From: Microbacterium sp. cf046
Lineage (GTDB): Bacteria > Actinomycetota > Actinomycetes > Actinomycetales > Microbacteriaceae
Length of the DNA stretch: 64,000 bases
Assembly: GCF_900114345.1 (NCBI RefSeq)
Contig: NZ_FOZJ01000002.1
Location: forward strand, 372,001-436,000
Reading direction: 5' to 3'
A program made the position numbers and the translations under genes. Shown piece by piece: positions 26,073 to 34,425 of the stretch. The notes beneath the pieces are model-generated. The model was not told the DNA's origin. It ran no database searches and saw only the letters and a list, made by a program, of their open reading frames with translations. The stretch's first letter is position 1. Each line of letters starts with the position of its first letter.

Positions 26073-27410
26073 ATGCTCCAGCAGCTTGACGCACTCGACC
26101 ACTGGCGGACCCTGCCCATCAAGCAGCAGCCCGTCTGGTATGACGCGGATGCTGTTGCAGCGGTGTCCGCCGAGATCGCGACGCTGCCTCCGCTGGTCTT
26201 CGCGGGCGAGGTCGACAACCTCCGCGATCAGCTGGCGCGTGCGGCATCCGGTCGTGCCTTCCTCCTGCAGGGCGGCGACTGCGCCGAGACCTTCGCCGGC
26301 GCGACTGCCGAGCAGATCCGCAACCGCATCAAGACGGTGCTGCAGATGGCGGTGGTGCTGACATACGGCGCCTCGATGCCGATCGTGAAGATGGGGCGGA
26401 TGGCCGGGCAGTTCGCCAAGCCGCGCTCGAGCGACACCGAGACGCGCGGCGATGTCACGCTGCCGGCGTACCGGGGCGACATCGTCAACGGGTTCGACTT
26501 CACCGAGGGGTCGCGTCGAGCCGATCCCGCCCGGCTGCTCAAGGGCTACCACACGGCCGCTTCGACGATCAATCTGATCCGCGCGTTCACCCAGGGTGGC
26601 TTCGCCGACCTGCGCGAGGTGCACAGCTGGAACAAGGGCTTCGCCGAGAACCCGGCCAATCAGGCGTACGAGCGTCTCGCTCATGACATCGACCGCGCCA
26701 TCAAGTTCATGGAGGCGGCAGGCGCCGACTTCGACGAGCTGAAGCGCGTCGAGTTCTACACCGGCCATGAGGGCCTGCTGATGGACTACGAGCGCCCGAT
26801 GACGCGCATCGACTCGCGCACCGGCACGCCGTACAACACGTCGGCGCACTTCCTCTGGATCGGGGAGCGCACGCGCGACCTCGACGGCGCGCACATCGAC
26901 TACTTCTCGAAGATCCGCAATCCGATCGGCGTGAAGCTCGGACCCACGACCACTCCCGAGGCCGCGCTGCAGCTGATCGACAAGCTCGACCCCGAGCGCG
27001 AGCCCGGCCGTCTGACCTTCATCACGCGCATGGGCGCTGGCAAGATCCGCGACGCGCTGCCGCCGCTGCTGGAGGCCGTGCGCGACTCCGGTGCGCTCCC
27101 GCTGTGGGTCAGCGACCCGATGCACGGCAACGGGATCACGACCCCGACGGGGTACAAGACGCGGCGCTTCGACGATGTCGTGGACGAGGTGCGCGGGTTC
27201 TTCGACGCTCACCGCGCGGTCGGCACGCACCCGGGCGGCATCCACGTGGAGCTGACCGGGGACGACGTCACCGAGTGCCTCGGCGGCTCCGAGATGATCG
27301 ACGAGGCGACCCTGGCGACCCGCTACGAGAGCCTGTGCGATCCGCGCCTGAACCACATGCAGAGTCTGGAGCTGGCCTTCCTGGTGGCCGAGGAGCTCGA
27401 CAAGCGCTGA
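26073..27410 (+). CDS. aroG: Class II 3-deoxy-7-phosphoheptulonate synthase
   Basis: 445 residues, near the size of the M. tuberculosis enzyme (462). It condenses phosphoenolpyruvate and erythrose-4-phosphate, the first step of aromatic amino-acid synthesis. Plant/actinobacterial class II motifs are visible: LQGGDCAETF with the metal-binding Cys near residue 68, RMAGQFAKPRS, and WVSDPMHGNG. GGIHVELTGDDVTECLGG near the end holds the metal-binding Glu and Asp residues. The start is fixed by TAGACT-N6-ATG. It is convergent with the PASTA-kinase gene, with a small hairpin between them. Confidence 0.96.
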   Translation: MLQQLDALDHWRTLPIKQQPVWYDADAVAAVSAEIATLPPLVFAGEVDNLRDQLARAASGRAFLLQGGDCAETFAGATAEQIRNRIKTVLQMAVVLTYGASMPIVKMGRMAGQFAKPRSSDTETRGDVTLPAYRGDIVNGFDFTEGSRRADPARLLKGYHTAASTINLIRAFTQGGFADLREVHSWNKGFAENPANQAYERLAHDIDRAIKFMEAAGADFDELKRVEFYTGHEGLLMDYERPMTRIDSRTGTPYNTSAHFLWIGERTRDLDGAHIDYFSKIRNPIGVKLGPTTTPEAALQLIDKLDPEREPGRLTFITRMGAGKIRDALPPLLEAVRDSGALPLWVSDPMHGNGITTPTGYKTRRFDDVVDEVRGFFDAHRAVGTHPGGIHVELTGDDVTECLGGSEMIDEATLATRYESLCDPRLNHMQSLELAFLVAEELDKR

Positions 27411-27423
27411 TCCGTTGTCTTCT

Positions 27424-27440
27424 GGGCGCTTCCCGCGCCC
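27424..27440. terminator. Small hairpin between aroG and kinase gene
   Basis: GGGCGC-TTCCC-GCGCCC in the 36-bp gap between two convergent genes. Only a 6-bp stem and no T-run, so weak. Confidence 0.35.
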
Positions 27441-27446
27441 TAGGGG

Positions 27447-29384
27447 TCAGAGGCCGAAGCCGGTCACCGTCACCGTCGAGCCGGGAGCCAGCAGAGTGCC
27501 GGCGGCGGGGTCGATGGTCGTGACGCGGTAGATGTCCCAGAACAGCTCGAGCAGGCCGGGGACGCTCACCTCGAAGCCCGCAGCGCGCAGCGCGTCGGCG
27601 GCCTCGCCCACGGTCTGGCCCACCACGTCGGGAACCTCGACCGGCTCGGGTCCCTTCGAGACGGACAGCGTGACGCTCTCACCGGGCTGGAAGCTGCCGC
27701 CGCCGTCGCGCTCGGCGATGTAGACGACGAGTCCGGCGGCGAGGTCGTCGCGGTACTCCTCGAACGTCCCGGCCACCGAGAGGTCCTTCTCGGCGAGCAG
27801 GGCGGTCGCGCCCTCGACACTCTGCCCGAAGACGTCGGGCAGGGGTCCTGCCGAGACCGAGAGGGTCGCAGTGTCGCCCTCGAGCGCGGTGCAGCCCGCG
27901 GTGCAGTCGACCGCGTCACCCCCGGCGCGCGGCGCGACCGACACGGAGATGACCGTGCCCTCCGCGGCATCCGTGAAGTACTCCTGATCCGGATCCGCGA
28001 CCTGGAGGTTCAGGGCGAGCAGGATGCCGCGGGCATCGGCCGCAGTGGTGCCGCCGAGTGCCTGCACCTCGCGGGGCTGGGGGCCCAGCGAGACGAGCAC
28101 CTGGATCGTCGCGGCCTTGTCGAGGCGGGATCCCGCCGGAGGGTCGGTGCCGACCACGAGGCCCGCGGCCACATCGATGTCGTACACGTCCTGCTGGACG
28201 GGCTGCAGCGACTCGCCGGTCAGGATCTGCGAGGCCTCGGCGAAGCTGCGGTTCGACACGTCGGGCACAGCGACGAGTGATCCGGGGCCGGTGCCGAACC
28301 ACCAGCCGGCGCCTGCAGCCAGCGCGGCGAGCAGGATGACCAGAGCGAACAGCCATGCGCCGCGGGCGGACCGGCGCTTGGTGGCGGCGCGCAGGCGCGT
28401 GGCGTTGTCGACGTCGTCCACCGCCGTCGTCGGCCCGGTCATGGTCGTCGGGAGCACCTGCGTCAGGTCGCCGGAATCGCCCTCGATCTCGTCGCGGATG
28501 ATGCCCGCGGACAGCGTCCGCGCGACCTGCGGAGCGATGCCGAGCTCGCGCTCGATCTCGCGGAGGCGTTCGAGCATCACCTGGGCATCGGTGGGCCGGT
28601 CATCGGGGTTCTTCTCGGTCGCCCACAGCACGAGCTCGTCGAGCTGCTCGGGGACGCCCGGGTTCTTCACGCTCGGCCGCGGGACCGAGTCCGTGGCGTG
28701 CTGGAAGGCGATCTGCATCGGCTGCTCGCCCTTGTAGGGCTGCTCGCCGACGAGCATCTCGTACAGCATGATCCCGAGCGAGTAGATGTCGCTGCGGGCG
28801 TCGGCCAGGCCTCGGGTGACCAGCTCCGGGGCGAGATACGCGATCGTTCCGAGCAGCTGCGCTCCGGTCGCGGTGTTCGCGGTCGTCGCGCGGGCGAGGC
28901 CGAAGTCGCCGATCTTGATGCGGCCGTCCTCGGCCAGCAGCACGTTCTCGGGCTTCACGTCGCGGTGCACGATGCCCGCGCGATGGGCGGCGGCGAGCCC
29001 GGAGAGCATCGCATCCATGATCGTGACCGTCTGCGGCACCGTCAGGCGGCGCTGCTCGCGAAGGAGTTCGCGCAGCGTGATGCCGGGCAGGTACTCCATG
29101 ACGAGGTACGCCATGTCGCCGTCCTGACCCTGGTCGAACACGTTGACGACGTGCGGGTCGGCCAATCGCGCCGCGGCGCGGGCCTCCTGCACGAACCTGC
29201 TCTGGAACACGGTGTCATCGCTCAGATGGCCGTGCATCACCTTCAGGGCGATCCGTCGCTCGAGGCGGAGGTCGGTGGCCACGTATACAGTCGCCATGCC
29301 GCCGCGCGCGATGCGCGCGCGGACCCGGTATCGGCCGTCGACCAGACGTCCGATCAGCGGGTCGGCCTGCTGACTCGTGCTCAC
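27447..29384 (-). CDS. PASTA-domain serine/threonine protein kinase
   Basis: 645 residues. The N-terminal kinase domain (about 1-275) has the glycine loop RGGMATVYVA, catalytic HRDVKPENVLL and DFGLA. A juxtamembrane segment and one membrane helix (about 345-365, ARGAWLFALVILLAALAAGA) follow, then four extracytoplasmic PASTA repeats. PASTA kinases sense peptidoglycan fragments or lipid II and regulate growth, division and, through FHA proteins such as GarA, metabolism. Position next to aroG, an Rv2175c-like gene and a polyprenyl synthetase gene mirrors pknL in M. tuberculosis. The second PASTA repeat has a Cys pair (DCTAGCTAL) that could form a disulfide. TAGACT-N6-GTG supports the start. Confidence 0.95.
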   Translation of the reverse strand: MSTSQQADPLIGRLVDGRYRVRARIARGGMATVYVATDLRLERRIALKVMHGHLSDDTVFQSRFVQEARAAARLADPHVVNVFDQGQDGDMAYLVMEYLPGITLRELLREQRRLTVPQTVTIMDAMLSGLAAAHRAGIVHRDVKPENVLLAEDGRIKIGDFGLARATTANTATGAQLLGTIAYLAPELVTRGLADARSDIYSLGIMLYEMLVGEQPYKGEQPMQIAFQHATDSVPRPSVKNPGVPEQLDELVLWATEKNPDDRPTDAQVMLERLREIERELGIAPQVARTLSAGIIRDEIEGDSGDLTQVLPTTMTGPTTAVDDVDNATRLRAATKRRSARGAWLFALVILLAALAAGAGWWFGTGPGSLVAVPDVSNRSFAEASQILTGESLQPVQQDVYDIDVAAGLVVGTDPPAGSRLDKAATIQVLVSLGPQPREVQALGGTTAADARGILLALNLQVADPDQEYFTDAAEGTVISVSVAPRAGGDAVDCTAGCTALEGDTATLSVSAGPLPDVFGQSVEGATALLAEKDLSVAGTFEEYRDDLAAGLVVYIAERDGGGSFQPGESVTLSVSKGPEPVEVPDVVGQTVGEAADALRAAGFEVSVPGLLELFWDIYRVTTIDPAAGTLLAPGSTVTVTGFGL

Positions 29385-29390
29385 GTTTCG

Positions 29391-29396
29391 AGTCTA
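29391..29396 (-). promoter_or_regulatory. -10 box of PASTA kinase gene (leaderless)
   Basis: TAGACT on the minus strand, 6 nt (cgaaac) before GTG 29384. Confidence 0.65.
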
Positions 29397-29465
29397 CGGA
29401 CGGGTTCCTGCGAGCCTGCGGAGCGGCTCACCCCTGGCTGAGCGCACGGCGGCGCCTCCGGGCGC

Positions 29466-30686
29466 TCACCCGTGGGCTGCGAGCCACGCGTAGGCGGGCT
29501 GCTCCCACTGCGCATAACGGTCGGGGTAGGCCGAGATCTGCACGGCCTGGGCCGCGTCGGCGAACGACAGGCTCTCCCAGCCCGGGATGTCCAGCAGGCC
29601 CCTGGTGGTGGAGCCGTTGGGGTCGGATGGGCCGCCGTAGAAGGCCCGCGCGGCGCGCACCGGATCGCTGACCTCCTCCGGCGTACCCCATCCCGTGCTC
29701 GGTCGCTGCTGGAAGAGGCCGAGCGAGTCGCGGTCGCCCCAGTCGAGGTTGCGCAGCCACGACTCCTGCATCGCGGTGCCGAGCGCGATCGCGATGCCGC
29801 GGTCGGAGACGCCGAGCTCGCGGCCGACGCCGATGATGAGCTGCGCGTTGGCGATCTGCTCCGCATCGAGCGACGTGGATGCGGCCGGTGCAGCGACGGC
29901 GACCAGGACGAGGGCCGCCGAAGGGATCGTGATCGTTTGGTCCGGGAAGATGATCGACGAACCCGTGAGTCCGTTCGCGTCGAGGAGCGCCTGCGTGCTC
30001 AGTCCGTGCAGGTGGGCGATCGCGCTGATCGTGTCACCGGCCTGCACGACGTACGAACCGGCAGGCGGGACGGATGCCGGTGGTGCAGGCGTCGGCGCCG
30101 GCTCGGCGGCGGCGGGCGGGGCGGCGGTGGTCCCACCCGCAATGGCCAGGGTCTGCCCCGGATAGATGATCGAGGACCAGTCGAGGCCGTTGGCCGCGAA
30201 GACTGCTGGGATCGAAACGCCGTGGCGGTCCGCGATCGCGCTGATCGTGTCTCCCGCCTGAACGACATACGCACCGGCAGCGGCGGGCGTCTCGGCAGGC
30301 GGGGCGGCGGCCGCAGGTGCGGCGGCAAGGCGCAGCACCTGGCCGGGATAGATGATCGAGGACCAGTCCAGGCCGTTGATGGCCAGCACGTCGACCGTGC
30401 GCAGCCCGTGCCGCGAGGCGATCGCCGAGATGGTGTCGCCGGCCTGCACGGTGTACGTGTCCGGGGCGGCGGCCGCGGGCACGCGCACGGACGAGGGAGT
30501 GCCCCGTGATCCGTCGAGAGCGGCCAGGACGCGGGGCGCCTTGTGCTCGCCGGACCTCGTGGGCTCCGCCGCACCGGCGGGGGAGGCGCTCATCAGGATC
30601 GCGAGCGAGCCGACAAGAGCGACGGGCACCCCGGCGCCGGCCGCGCGCCGGGCGGGCTGGCGGAGTGAACAGGTGTCGGGTCGCAA
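29466..30686 (-). CDS. Secreted LysM-repeat protein with lytic-transglycosylase-like domain
   Basis: About 406 residues. An N-terminal signal peptide ends near SASPAGA (residue 39). Three LysM domains follow (about 76-120, 139-183, 212-254), each with YxVQAGDTISAIA and NGLxxSSIIxPxQ, which bind peptidoglycan. The C-terminal 130 residues, with GTAMQESWLRNLDWGDRDSL and GLFQQRPSTGWGT, resemble soluble lytic transglycosylase or Rpf-like domains; the Glu in MQES is the likely catalytic residue. TTG 30686 is preferred because AGAGGGGGG lies just upstream; TTG 30713 is nine codons earlier without such a site. Direct repeats at 30748-30788 lie in its promoter region. A cell-wall remodelling enzyme is likely. 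Confidence 0.85.
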   Translation of the reverse strand: MRPDTCSLRQPARRAAGAGVPVALVGSLAILMSASPAGAAEPTRSGEHKAPRVLAALDGSRGTPSSVRVPAAAAPDTYTVQAGDTISAIASRHGLRTVDVLAINGLDWSSIIYPGQVLRLAAAPAAAAPPAETPAAAGAYVVQAGDTISAIADRHGVSIPAVFAANGLDWSSIIYPGQTLAIAGGTTAAPPAAAEPAPTPAPPASVPPAGSYVVQAGDTISAIAHLHGLSTQALLDANGLTGSSIIFPDQTITIPSAALVLVAVAAPAASTSLDAEQIANAQLIIGVGRELGVSDRGIAIALGTAMQESWLRNLDWGDRDSLGLFQQRPSTGWGTPEEVSDPVRAARAFYGGPSDPNGSTTRGLLDIPGWESLSFADAAQAVQISAYPDRYAQWEQPAYAWLAAHG

Positions 30687-30747
30687 AGGATCCCCCCTCT
30701 GTGGACTCAGCAAACCGTGTCACGGAAGTCAATTCGTGTCAACCAGC

Positions 30748-30788
30748 GTGACAGATGTGACTAACGTGACCAGTGTGACGAATGTGGT
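30748..30788. promoter_or_regulatory. 9-bp direct repeats, MtrA-like box
   Basis: GTGAC occurs at 30748, 30757, 30766 and 30775, with a degenerate GTGGT at 30784: an exact 9-bp period. Read toward the LysM gene the units are GTCACACTG, GTCACGTTA, GTCACATCT and GTCACGCTG. The 9-bp GTCACA-type direct repeat is the form described for MtrA sites in mycobacteria, and MtrA is known to control cell-wall hydrolases. The box lies between the divergent LysM and Rv2175c-like genes. Binding is inferred. Confidence 0.6.
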
Positions 30789-30846
30789 TCGTGCCTGATC
30801 GAATCGAGGGTGCCGGGGAGTGCGGCCGGGATGAGATAGTGAATTC

Positions 30847-31197
30847 GTGACCGCTGATGCCACGCCGCAGATCGAGACCGATTGGCTCACGCTTGCCGAC
30901 CTGACGGAGGTGCTCGGCGAACCGCTGGGCCGGGTCCGTCGGCTGCTGGACGAGTTCCAGCTCGTCGGCTCCCGCCGTGACGGTGTGCTGAAGGTGCCGG
31001 CCGTGTTCATCCTCGACGGCGAGCCCATCGGCTCGCTGCGGGGAACGCTCTACGTCCTGCACGACGCCGGGTTCACGGACGATGAGGCGATCGACTGGCT
31101 GCTCACCTCGGAGGATTCGATCGGCATCCCTCCGATCGAGGCGCTCCGCGCCGGTCGCAAGAGTGAAGTGCGCCGCGTGGCGCAGTCCCTCGGCTAG
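30847..31197 (+). CDS. Rv2175c-family DNA-binding protein
   Basis: 116 residues. The N-terminal half forms a winged helix-turn-helix (DWLTLADLTEVLGEPLGRVR, RLLDEFQLVGSRRDGVLKVP), and the C-terminal half has LRGTLYVLHDAGFTDDEAI and WLLTSEDSIG typical of Rv2175c. In M. tuberculosis, Rv2175c is a DNA-binding substrate of the kinase PknL encoded next to it. Here a PASTA kinase lies 1.5 kb away across the LysM gene, so the same functional pair is plausible. GTG 30847 has GATAGT exactly 6 nt upstream and no ribosome-binding site. The N-terminus (MTADATPQIET) contains two Thr that could be the phosphorylation site. Confidence 0.88.
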   Translation: MTADATPQIETDWLTLADLTEVLGEPLGRVRRLLDEFQLVGSRRDGVLKVPAVFILDGEPIGSLRGTLYVLHDAGFTDDEAIDWLLTSEDSIGIPPIEALRAGRKSEVRRVAQSLG

Positions 31198-31212
31198 ATC
31201 AGCGCCCTCGAC

Positions 31213-32307
31213 TCACGTCGTGCGTACGGTGGCCGCACGTGCGAGCTCGCGCAGTTCGCTCACCGCCGCGTTGTCCAGCCGCGCGCCGGAGAGCGCGCGC
31301 TCGGCCTCGCGGGAGTAATCCGAGATCAGCTGCTCGACTCGCTCGAGTGCGCCGGTCTCGATGATCGTGCGCTGCAGCGAGGCGATCTGCGCGGCATCCA
31401 GCTCGGGATCGCCGACGAGCTCGTCGACGATCCGCCGGGCCGGCGCAGCCAGGCGCTCGCGCGCGTACGCGATCAGCACGGTGCGCTTGCCCTCGCGCAG
31501 ATCGTCCCCGGACGGCTTGCCGGTCGCCGCCTCGTCGCCGAAGACGCCGAGCACGTCGTCGCGCAGTTGGAAGGCCATGCCGACCGGGTGCCCGAATGCC
31601 GCCAGCGCAGCCTGCTGGGAATCGTCCGCTCCAGCCAGGGCGGCGCCGATCGCGAGAGGCTGCTGGATGCTGTAGCGCGCGGACTTGAGCGAGGCCACCC
31701 GCAGTGCCCGCTCGGCGTGCCTGTCGTCGGGCTCGCTGACGTAGGCGGACTCCTCGGCGATGTCGAGGAACTGGCCGATCGTCACCTCGCGGCGCATCGT
31801 CGCGTACTCGGTGCGCGCCACCGACGCGCGGGAGGGGGATGCCGCGGCGAGCCCCTCTTCGATGAGGTCGTCGCTCCATGCCACCAGGAGATCGCCCAGC
31901 AGCACCGCGCCCGATCGCCCGAACGCCGCCGCGTCCCCGGCCCATCCGCGATCGCGGTGCATCGCTTCGAGGGCGCGATGGGCGGCGGGGCGTCCGCGCC
32001 GGGTGTCGGAGTTGTCGATCACGTCGTCGTGCACCAGCGCGGCGGCATGGAACACCTCGAGCGCGGCGGCCGCGGCGAGCACCTCGGCAGGCGGCGAACC
32101 TGCCTTGCGCGAGGCGTCCTCCACTGCCCTCCACCCGGCGATGCAGAACCGTCCGCGAAGCCGCTTTCCGCCGCCGAGCGCGGTCGCTCCGGCCTCCACG
32201 AGGAGCTGGGCCTCGGGTCCGAGATCGGCTGCTGCGACCTCCTGAGCCGCGAGGAAGATGTCCAGACGCTGAGAAACCGCTTCAACAGCATCCGGAGAGG
32301 GTGACAC
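31213..32307 (-). CDS. idsA: Polyprenyl (geranylgeranyl-type) diphosphate synthase
   Basis: 364 residues of the trans-isoprenyl diphosphate synthase family. The first Asp-rich motif is HDDVIDNSDTRRGRP (DDxxD) near residue 100, and the second is QLRDDVLGVFGD (DDxxG rather than DDxxD), near residue 248. The family condenses isopentenyl diphosphate units; product length cannot be fixed from sequence, though idsA-type enzymes usually make C20. The start GTG 32307 follows TAGGCT by 6 nt. It is convergent with the Rv2175c-like gene, as in the Rv2173-Rv2175c region of M. tuberculosis but without the mptA-like gene. Products may feed carotenoids, menaquinone or polyprenyl carriers. Confidence 0.92.
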   Translation of the reverse strand: MSPSPDAVEAVSQRLDIFLAAQEVAAADLGPEAQLLVEAGATALGGGKRLRGRFCIAGWRAVEDASRKAGSPPAEVLAAAAALEVFHAAALVHDDVIDNSDTRRGRPAAHRALEAMHRDRGWAGDAAAFGRSGAVLLGDLLVAWSDDLIEEGLAAASPSRASVARTEYATMRREVTIGQFLDIAEESAYVSEPDDRHAERALRVASLKSARYSIQQPLAIGAALAGADDSQQAALAAFGHPVGMAFQLRDDVLGVFGDEAATGKPSGDDLREGKRTVLIAYARERLAAPARRIVDELVGDPELDAAQIASLQRTIIETGALERVEQLISDYSREAERALSGARLDNAAVSELRELARAATVRTT

Positions 32308-32313
32308 GGGCCT

Positions 32314-32319
32314 AGCCTA
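32314..32319 (-). promoter_or_regulatory. -10 box of polyprenyl synthase gene (leaderless)
   Basis: TAGGCT on the minus strand, 6 nt before GTG 32307. Confidence 0.65.
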
Positions 32320-32372
32320 GTGATCGACGGCACGCGTACAATCGATGCGTCCGAGCAAGCAGAGGGGGATGC

Positions 32373-32741
32373 ATGCCACTCTCCGAACAGGAGCAGCGTC
32401 TGCTCGACGAGATGGAACGCCATCTCATGCGCAATGACGCAGATGTGGTCAGCGCGCCCACCGACGGTCGCACGCTGAGCTACCGCAACATCGTCTACGG
32501 CACGATCCTCGTGCTCGTCGGCCTCGGCGCCCTCATCGTCGGAGTGTCGACCCAGCTCATCGTCGTCGGCGTCATCGGCTTCGTCGTGATGCTCGGCGGC
32601 GTGATCCTCGCGGTCACCCCGACGCGCGGCATCCCGCGTGGTCCTGTGGACGCAGCCCCGCGGGCGGCGAAGCAGCGGACCAACTCCTCATTCATGGATC
32701 GGATGAACGACCGTTGGGATCGTCGGCAAGAAGGGCAATGA
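32373..32741 (+). CDS. DUF3040 membrane protein
   Basis: 122 residues. It opens with MPLSEQEQRLLDEMERHL, the DUF3040 hallmark, followed by two adjacent membrane helices (about 44-64 and 68-88, TILVLVGLGALIVGVSTQLI and VVGVIGFVVMLGGVILAV) and a basic C-terminal tail ending in RMNDRWDRRQEGQ. Small proteins of this family are conserved beside the dcw cluster in Actinobacteria; their function is unknown. A ribosome-binding site AGAGGGGG lies 5 nt before the ATG. A strong terminator follows, separating it from mraZ. Confidence 0.9.
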   Translation: MPLSEQEQRLLDEMERHLMRNDADVVSAPTDGRTLSYRNIVYGTILVLVGLGALIVGVSTQLIVVGVIGFVVMLGGVILAVTPTRGIPRGPVDAAPRAAKQRTNSSFMDRMNDRWDRRQEGQ

Positions 32742-32771
32742 CCCGCCGGCCATACTGACCGCACCACCTCA

Positions 32772-32802
32772 GCACCGACCTTCGGGTCGGTGCTTTTCTT
32801 TT
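32772..32802 (+). terminator. Rho-independent terminator
   Basis: GCACCGACC-TTCG-GGTCGGTGC followed by TTTTCTTTT. A 9-bp perfect stem with a stable UUCG tetraloop and a T-run, 30 bp after the DUF3040 gene. The best-formed intrinsic terminator in the window. Confidence 0.92.
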
Positions 32803-32869
32803 GCCCGCGTGGAGGTCTGTTCGGCGTCCCGGGGAGCGGGATGGGTTCGTCGGGTCACGAATGGGTGAC

Positions 32870-32896
32870 AAAGTGGAGGAAAGTGGAGTAAAGTGG
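32870..32896 (+). promoter_or_regulatory. MraZ operator (three AAAGTGG repeats)
   Basis: AAAGTGG at 32870-32876, 32880-32886 and 32890-32896: three copies with an exact 10-bp period, 39 bp before the mraZ ATG. MraZ is known to bind tandem GTGG-type repeats with 10-bp spacing upstream of its own gene in several bacteria, so this is very likely the autoregulatory site of the dcw cluster. Confidence 0.85.
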
Positions 32897-32935
32897 TGAG
32901 CATCCCGCGGGGGCCGGACGAAGGGGGTGGTGGCA

Positions 32936-33367
32936 ATGCTTTTGGGCACGCACACTCCCAAGCTCGACGACAAGGGCCGCGTCATCCTCCCCGCGAAATT
33001 CCGCGAAGACCTGGGGGCAGGCATCGTCGTCACACGTGGTCAGGAACGCTGCCTGTACGTGTTCAGCTCCGACGAGTTCGAGCGCATCCACGAACGCATC
33101 CGTGAGACGCCGCTCTCGAACAAGCAGGCCCGCGACTTCCTGCGCATGTTCCTCTCCGGCGCGAGCGCCGAGAAGCCCGACAGCCAGAACCGCATCACGA
33201 TCCCGCCCTCCCTGCGCACGTATGCCGGGCTGGAGAAGGACCTCGTCGTCACCGGCGTCGGCGCGCACGCCGAGATCTGGAACGCCGACTCCTGGAACTC
33301 CTACGCCGAGGGCAACGAGTCCAGCTACGCCGAGCTCGAGCAGGAGGTGATCCCGGGCCTGTTCTGA
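32936..33367 (+). CDS. mraZ: Transcriptional regulator MraZ
   Basis: 143 residues with two AbrB-like swapped-hairpin domains: the first starts [20 protein letters not shown], the second [19 protein letters not shown], matching the family's DKGR and NRI signatures. MraZ binds repeats in the promoter of the dcw operon and represses it. ATG 32936 is chosen because it aligns with the usual MraZ start and has AAGGGGG about 8 nt upstream; in-frame GTG codons lie just before. The three AAAGTGG repeats upstream are its expected operator. First gene of the division and wall cluster. Confidence 0.97.
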   Translation: MLLGTHTPKLDDKGRVILPAKFREDLGAGIVVTRGQERCLYVFSSDEFERIHERIRETPLSNKQARDFLRMFLSGASAEKPDSQNRITIPPSLRTYAGLEKDLVVTGVGAHAEIWNADSWNSYAEGNESSYAELEQEVIPGLF

Positions 33368-33471
33368 GCCCCCGACCCTGACTCCCAGCCGCTCACGCCC
33401 CTGACACACTTCCCCGGTGCCAGGTCAGAGCGGATGGGGATCAGGATCTGGGGACCGGGATCCCGCACACC

Positions 33472-34425
33472 ATGGGACTGCGCGACATCCACACTCCCGT
33501 GCTGCTCGACCGCTGCATCGAGCTGCTCGCCCCCTCCCTCGAACGCGACGGTGCGGTGTTCGTCGACGCCACGCTCGGCATGGGCGGGCACTCCGAAGCG
33601 TTCCTGGAGCGATTCCCCGGCATCCACCTGGTGGGCCTTGACCGCGACAAGGACGCGTTGGAGATCGCGGCCGAGCGCCTCGCCAGATTCGAAGACCGCA
33701 TCACCCTCGTGCACACCGTCTACGACGGAATCGAGGCGGCCCTCGAGTCGGCCGGCTTCGAGGCAGCAGACGGCATCCTCTTCGACCTGGGCGTCTCCTC
33801 TCTGCAGCTCGATGTCGCCGAGCGCGGCTTCGCCTACTCCCAGGACGCGCCGCTGGACATGCGCATGGATCAGACGACCGGCCCGATGGCCTCGTACGTC
33901 CTGGCGACCTACAGCGAGGGCGAGCTCCGCCGCATCTTCGAGCGCTACGGCGAGGAGAAGCTGGCGGGGCGGTATGCCCGGGCCATCATCAAGGCGCGCG
34001 AGACCGAGCCGATCGAGCGATCGGGGCAGCTGGTCGAGATCCTCGTCGCGGCGACGCCGTACGCGGCGCAGCGCACGGGTCACCCGGCCAAGCGCGTGTT
34101 CCAGGCGCTGCGCATCGAGGTCAACGGGGAGCTCGCGGTGCTCGAGCGCGCGATCCCGGCGGCGCTCGAGGTCATCCCCGTCGGTGGTCGCATCGTGGTC
34201 ATGGCGTACCAGTCGCTCGAAGACCGTCTCGTCAAGCGGGCGCTCGCCGAGGCGTCGGCATCCACATCCCCCGCGGGCCTCCCGGTCGAACTGCCGGAGC
34301 ATGCGCCTCGGTTCCGTCTTCTGGTGAAGGGCGCCGAGCTCGCCTCCGACGAGGAGCGCGCCCGCAATCCGCGTGCGACGCCGGTGCGCCTGCGCGCAGC
34401 CGAGCGACTGAGGTCAGCCGCATGA
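33472..34425 (+). CDS. rsmH: 16S rRNA (cytosine1402-N4)-methyltransferase
   Basis: 317 residues. It methylates N4 of C1402 in 16S rRNA using S-adenosylmethionine. Motifs present: [13 protein letters not shown] at the start, [17 protein letters not shown] (SAM-binding), [16 protein letters not shown] and [13 protein letters not shown]. It follows mraZ after 104 nt. The gap contains no clear terminator, so both are likely in one transcript. The last codons overlap the FtsL-like gene by 4 nt (ATGA). Confidence 0.97.
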   Translation: MGLRDIHTPVLLDRCIELLAPSLERDGAVFVDATLGMGGHSEAFLERFPGIHLVGLDRDKDALEIAAERLARFEDRITLVHTVYDGIEAALESAGFEAADGILFDLGVSSLQLDVAERGFAYSQDAPLDMRMDQTTGPMASYVLATYSEGELRRIFERYGEEKLAGRYARAIIKARETEPIERSGQLVEILVAATPYAAQRTGHPAKRVFQALRIEVNGELAVLERAIPAALEVIPVGGRIVVMAYQSLEDRLVKRALAEASASTSPAGLPVELPEHAPRFRLLVKGAELASDEERARNPRATPVRLRAAERLRSAA

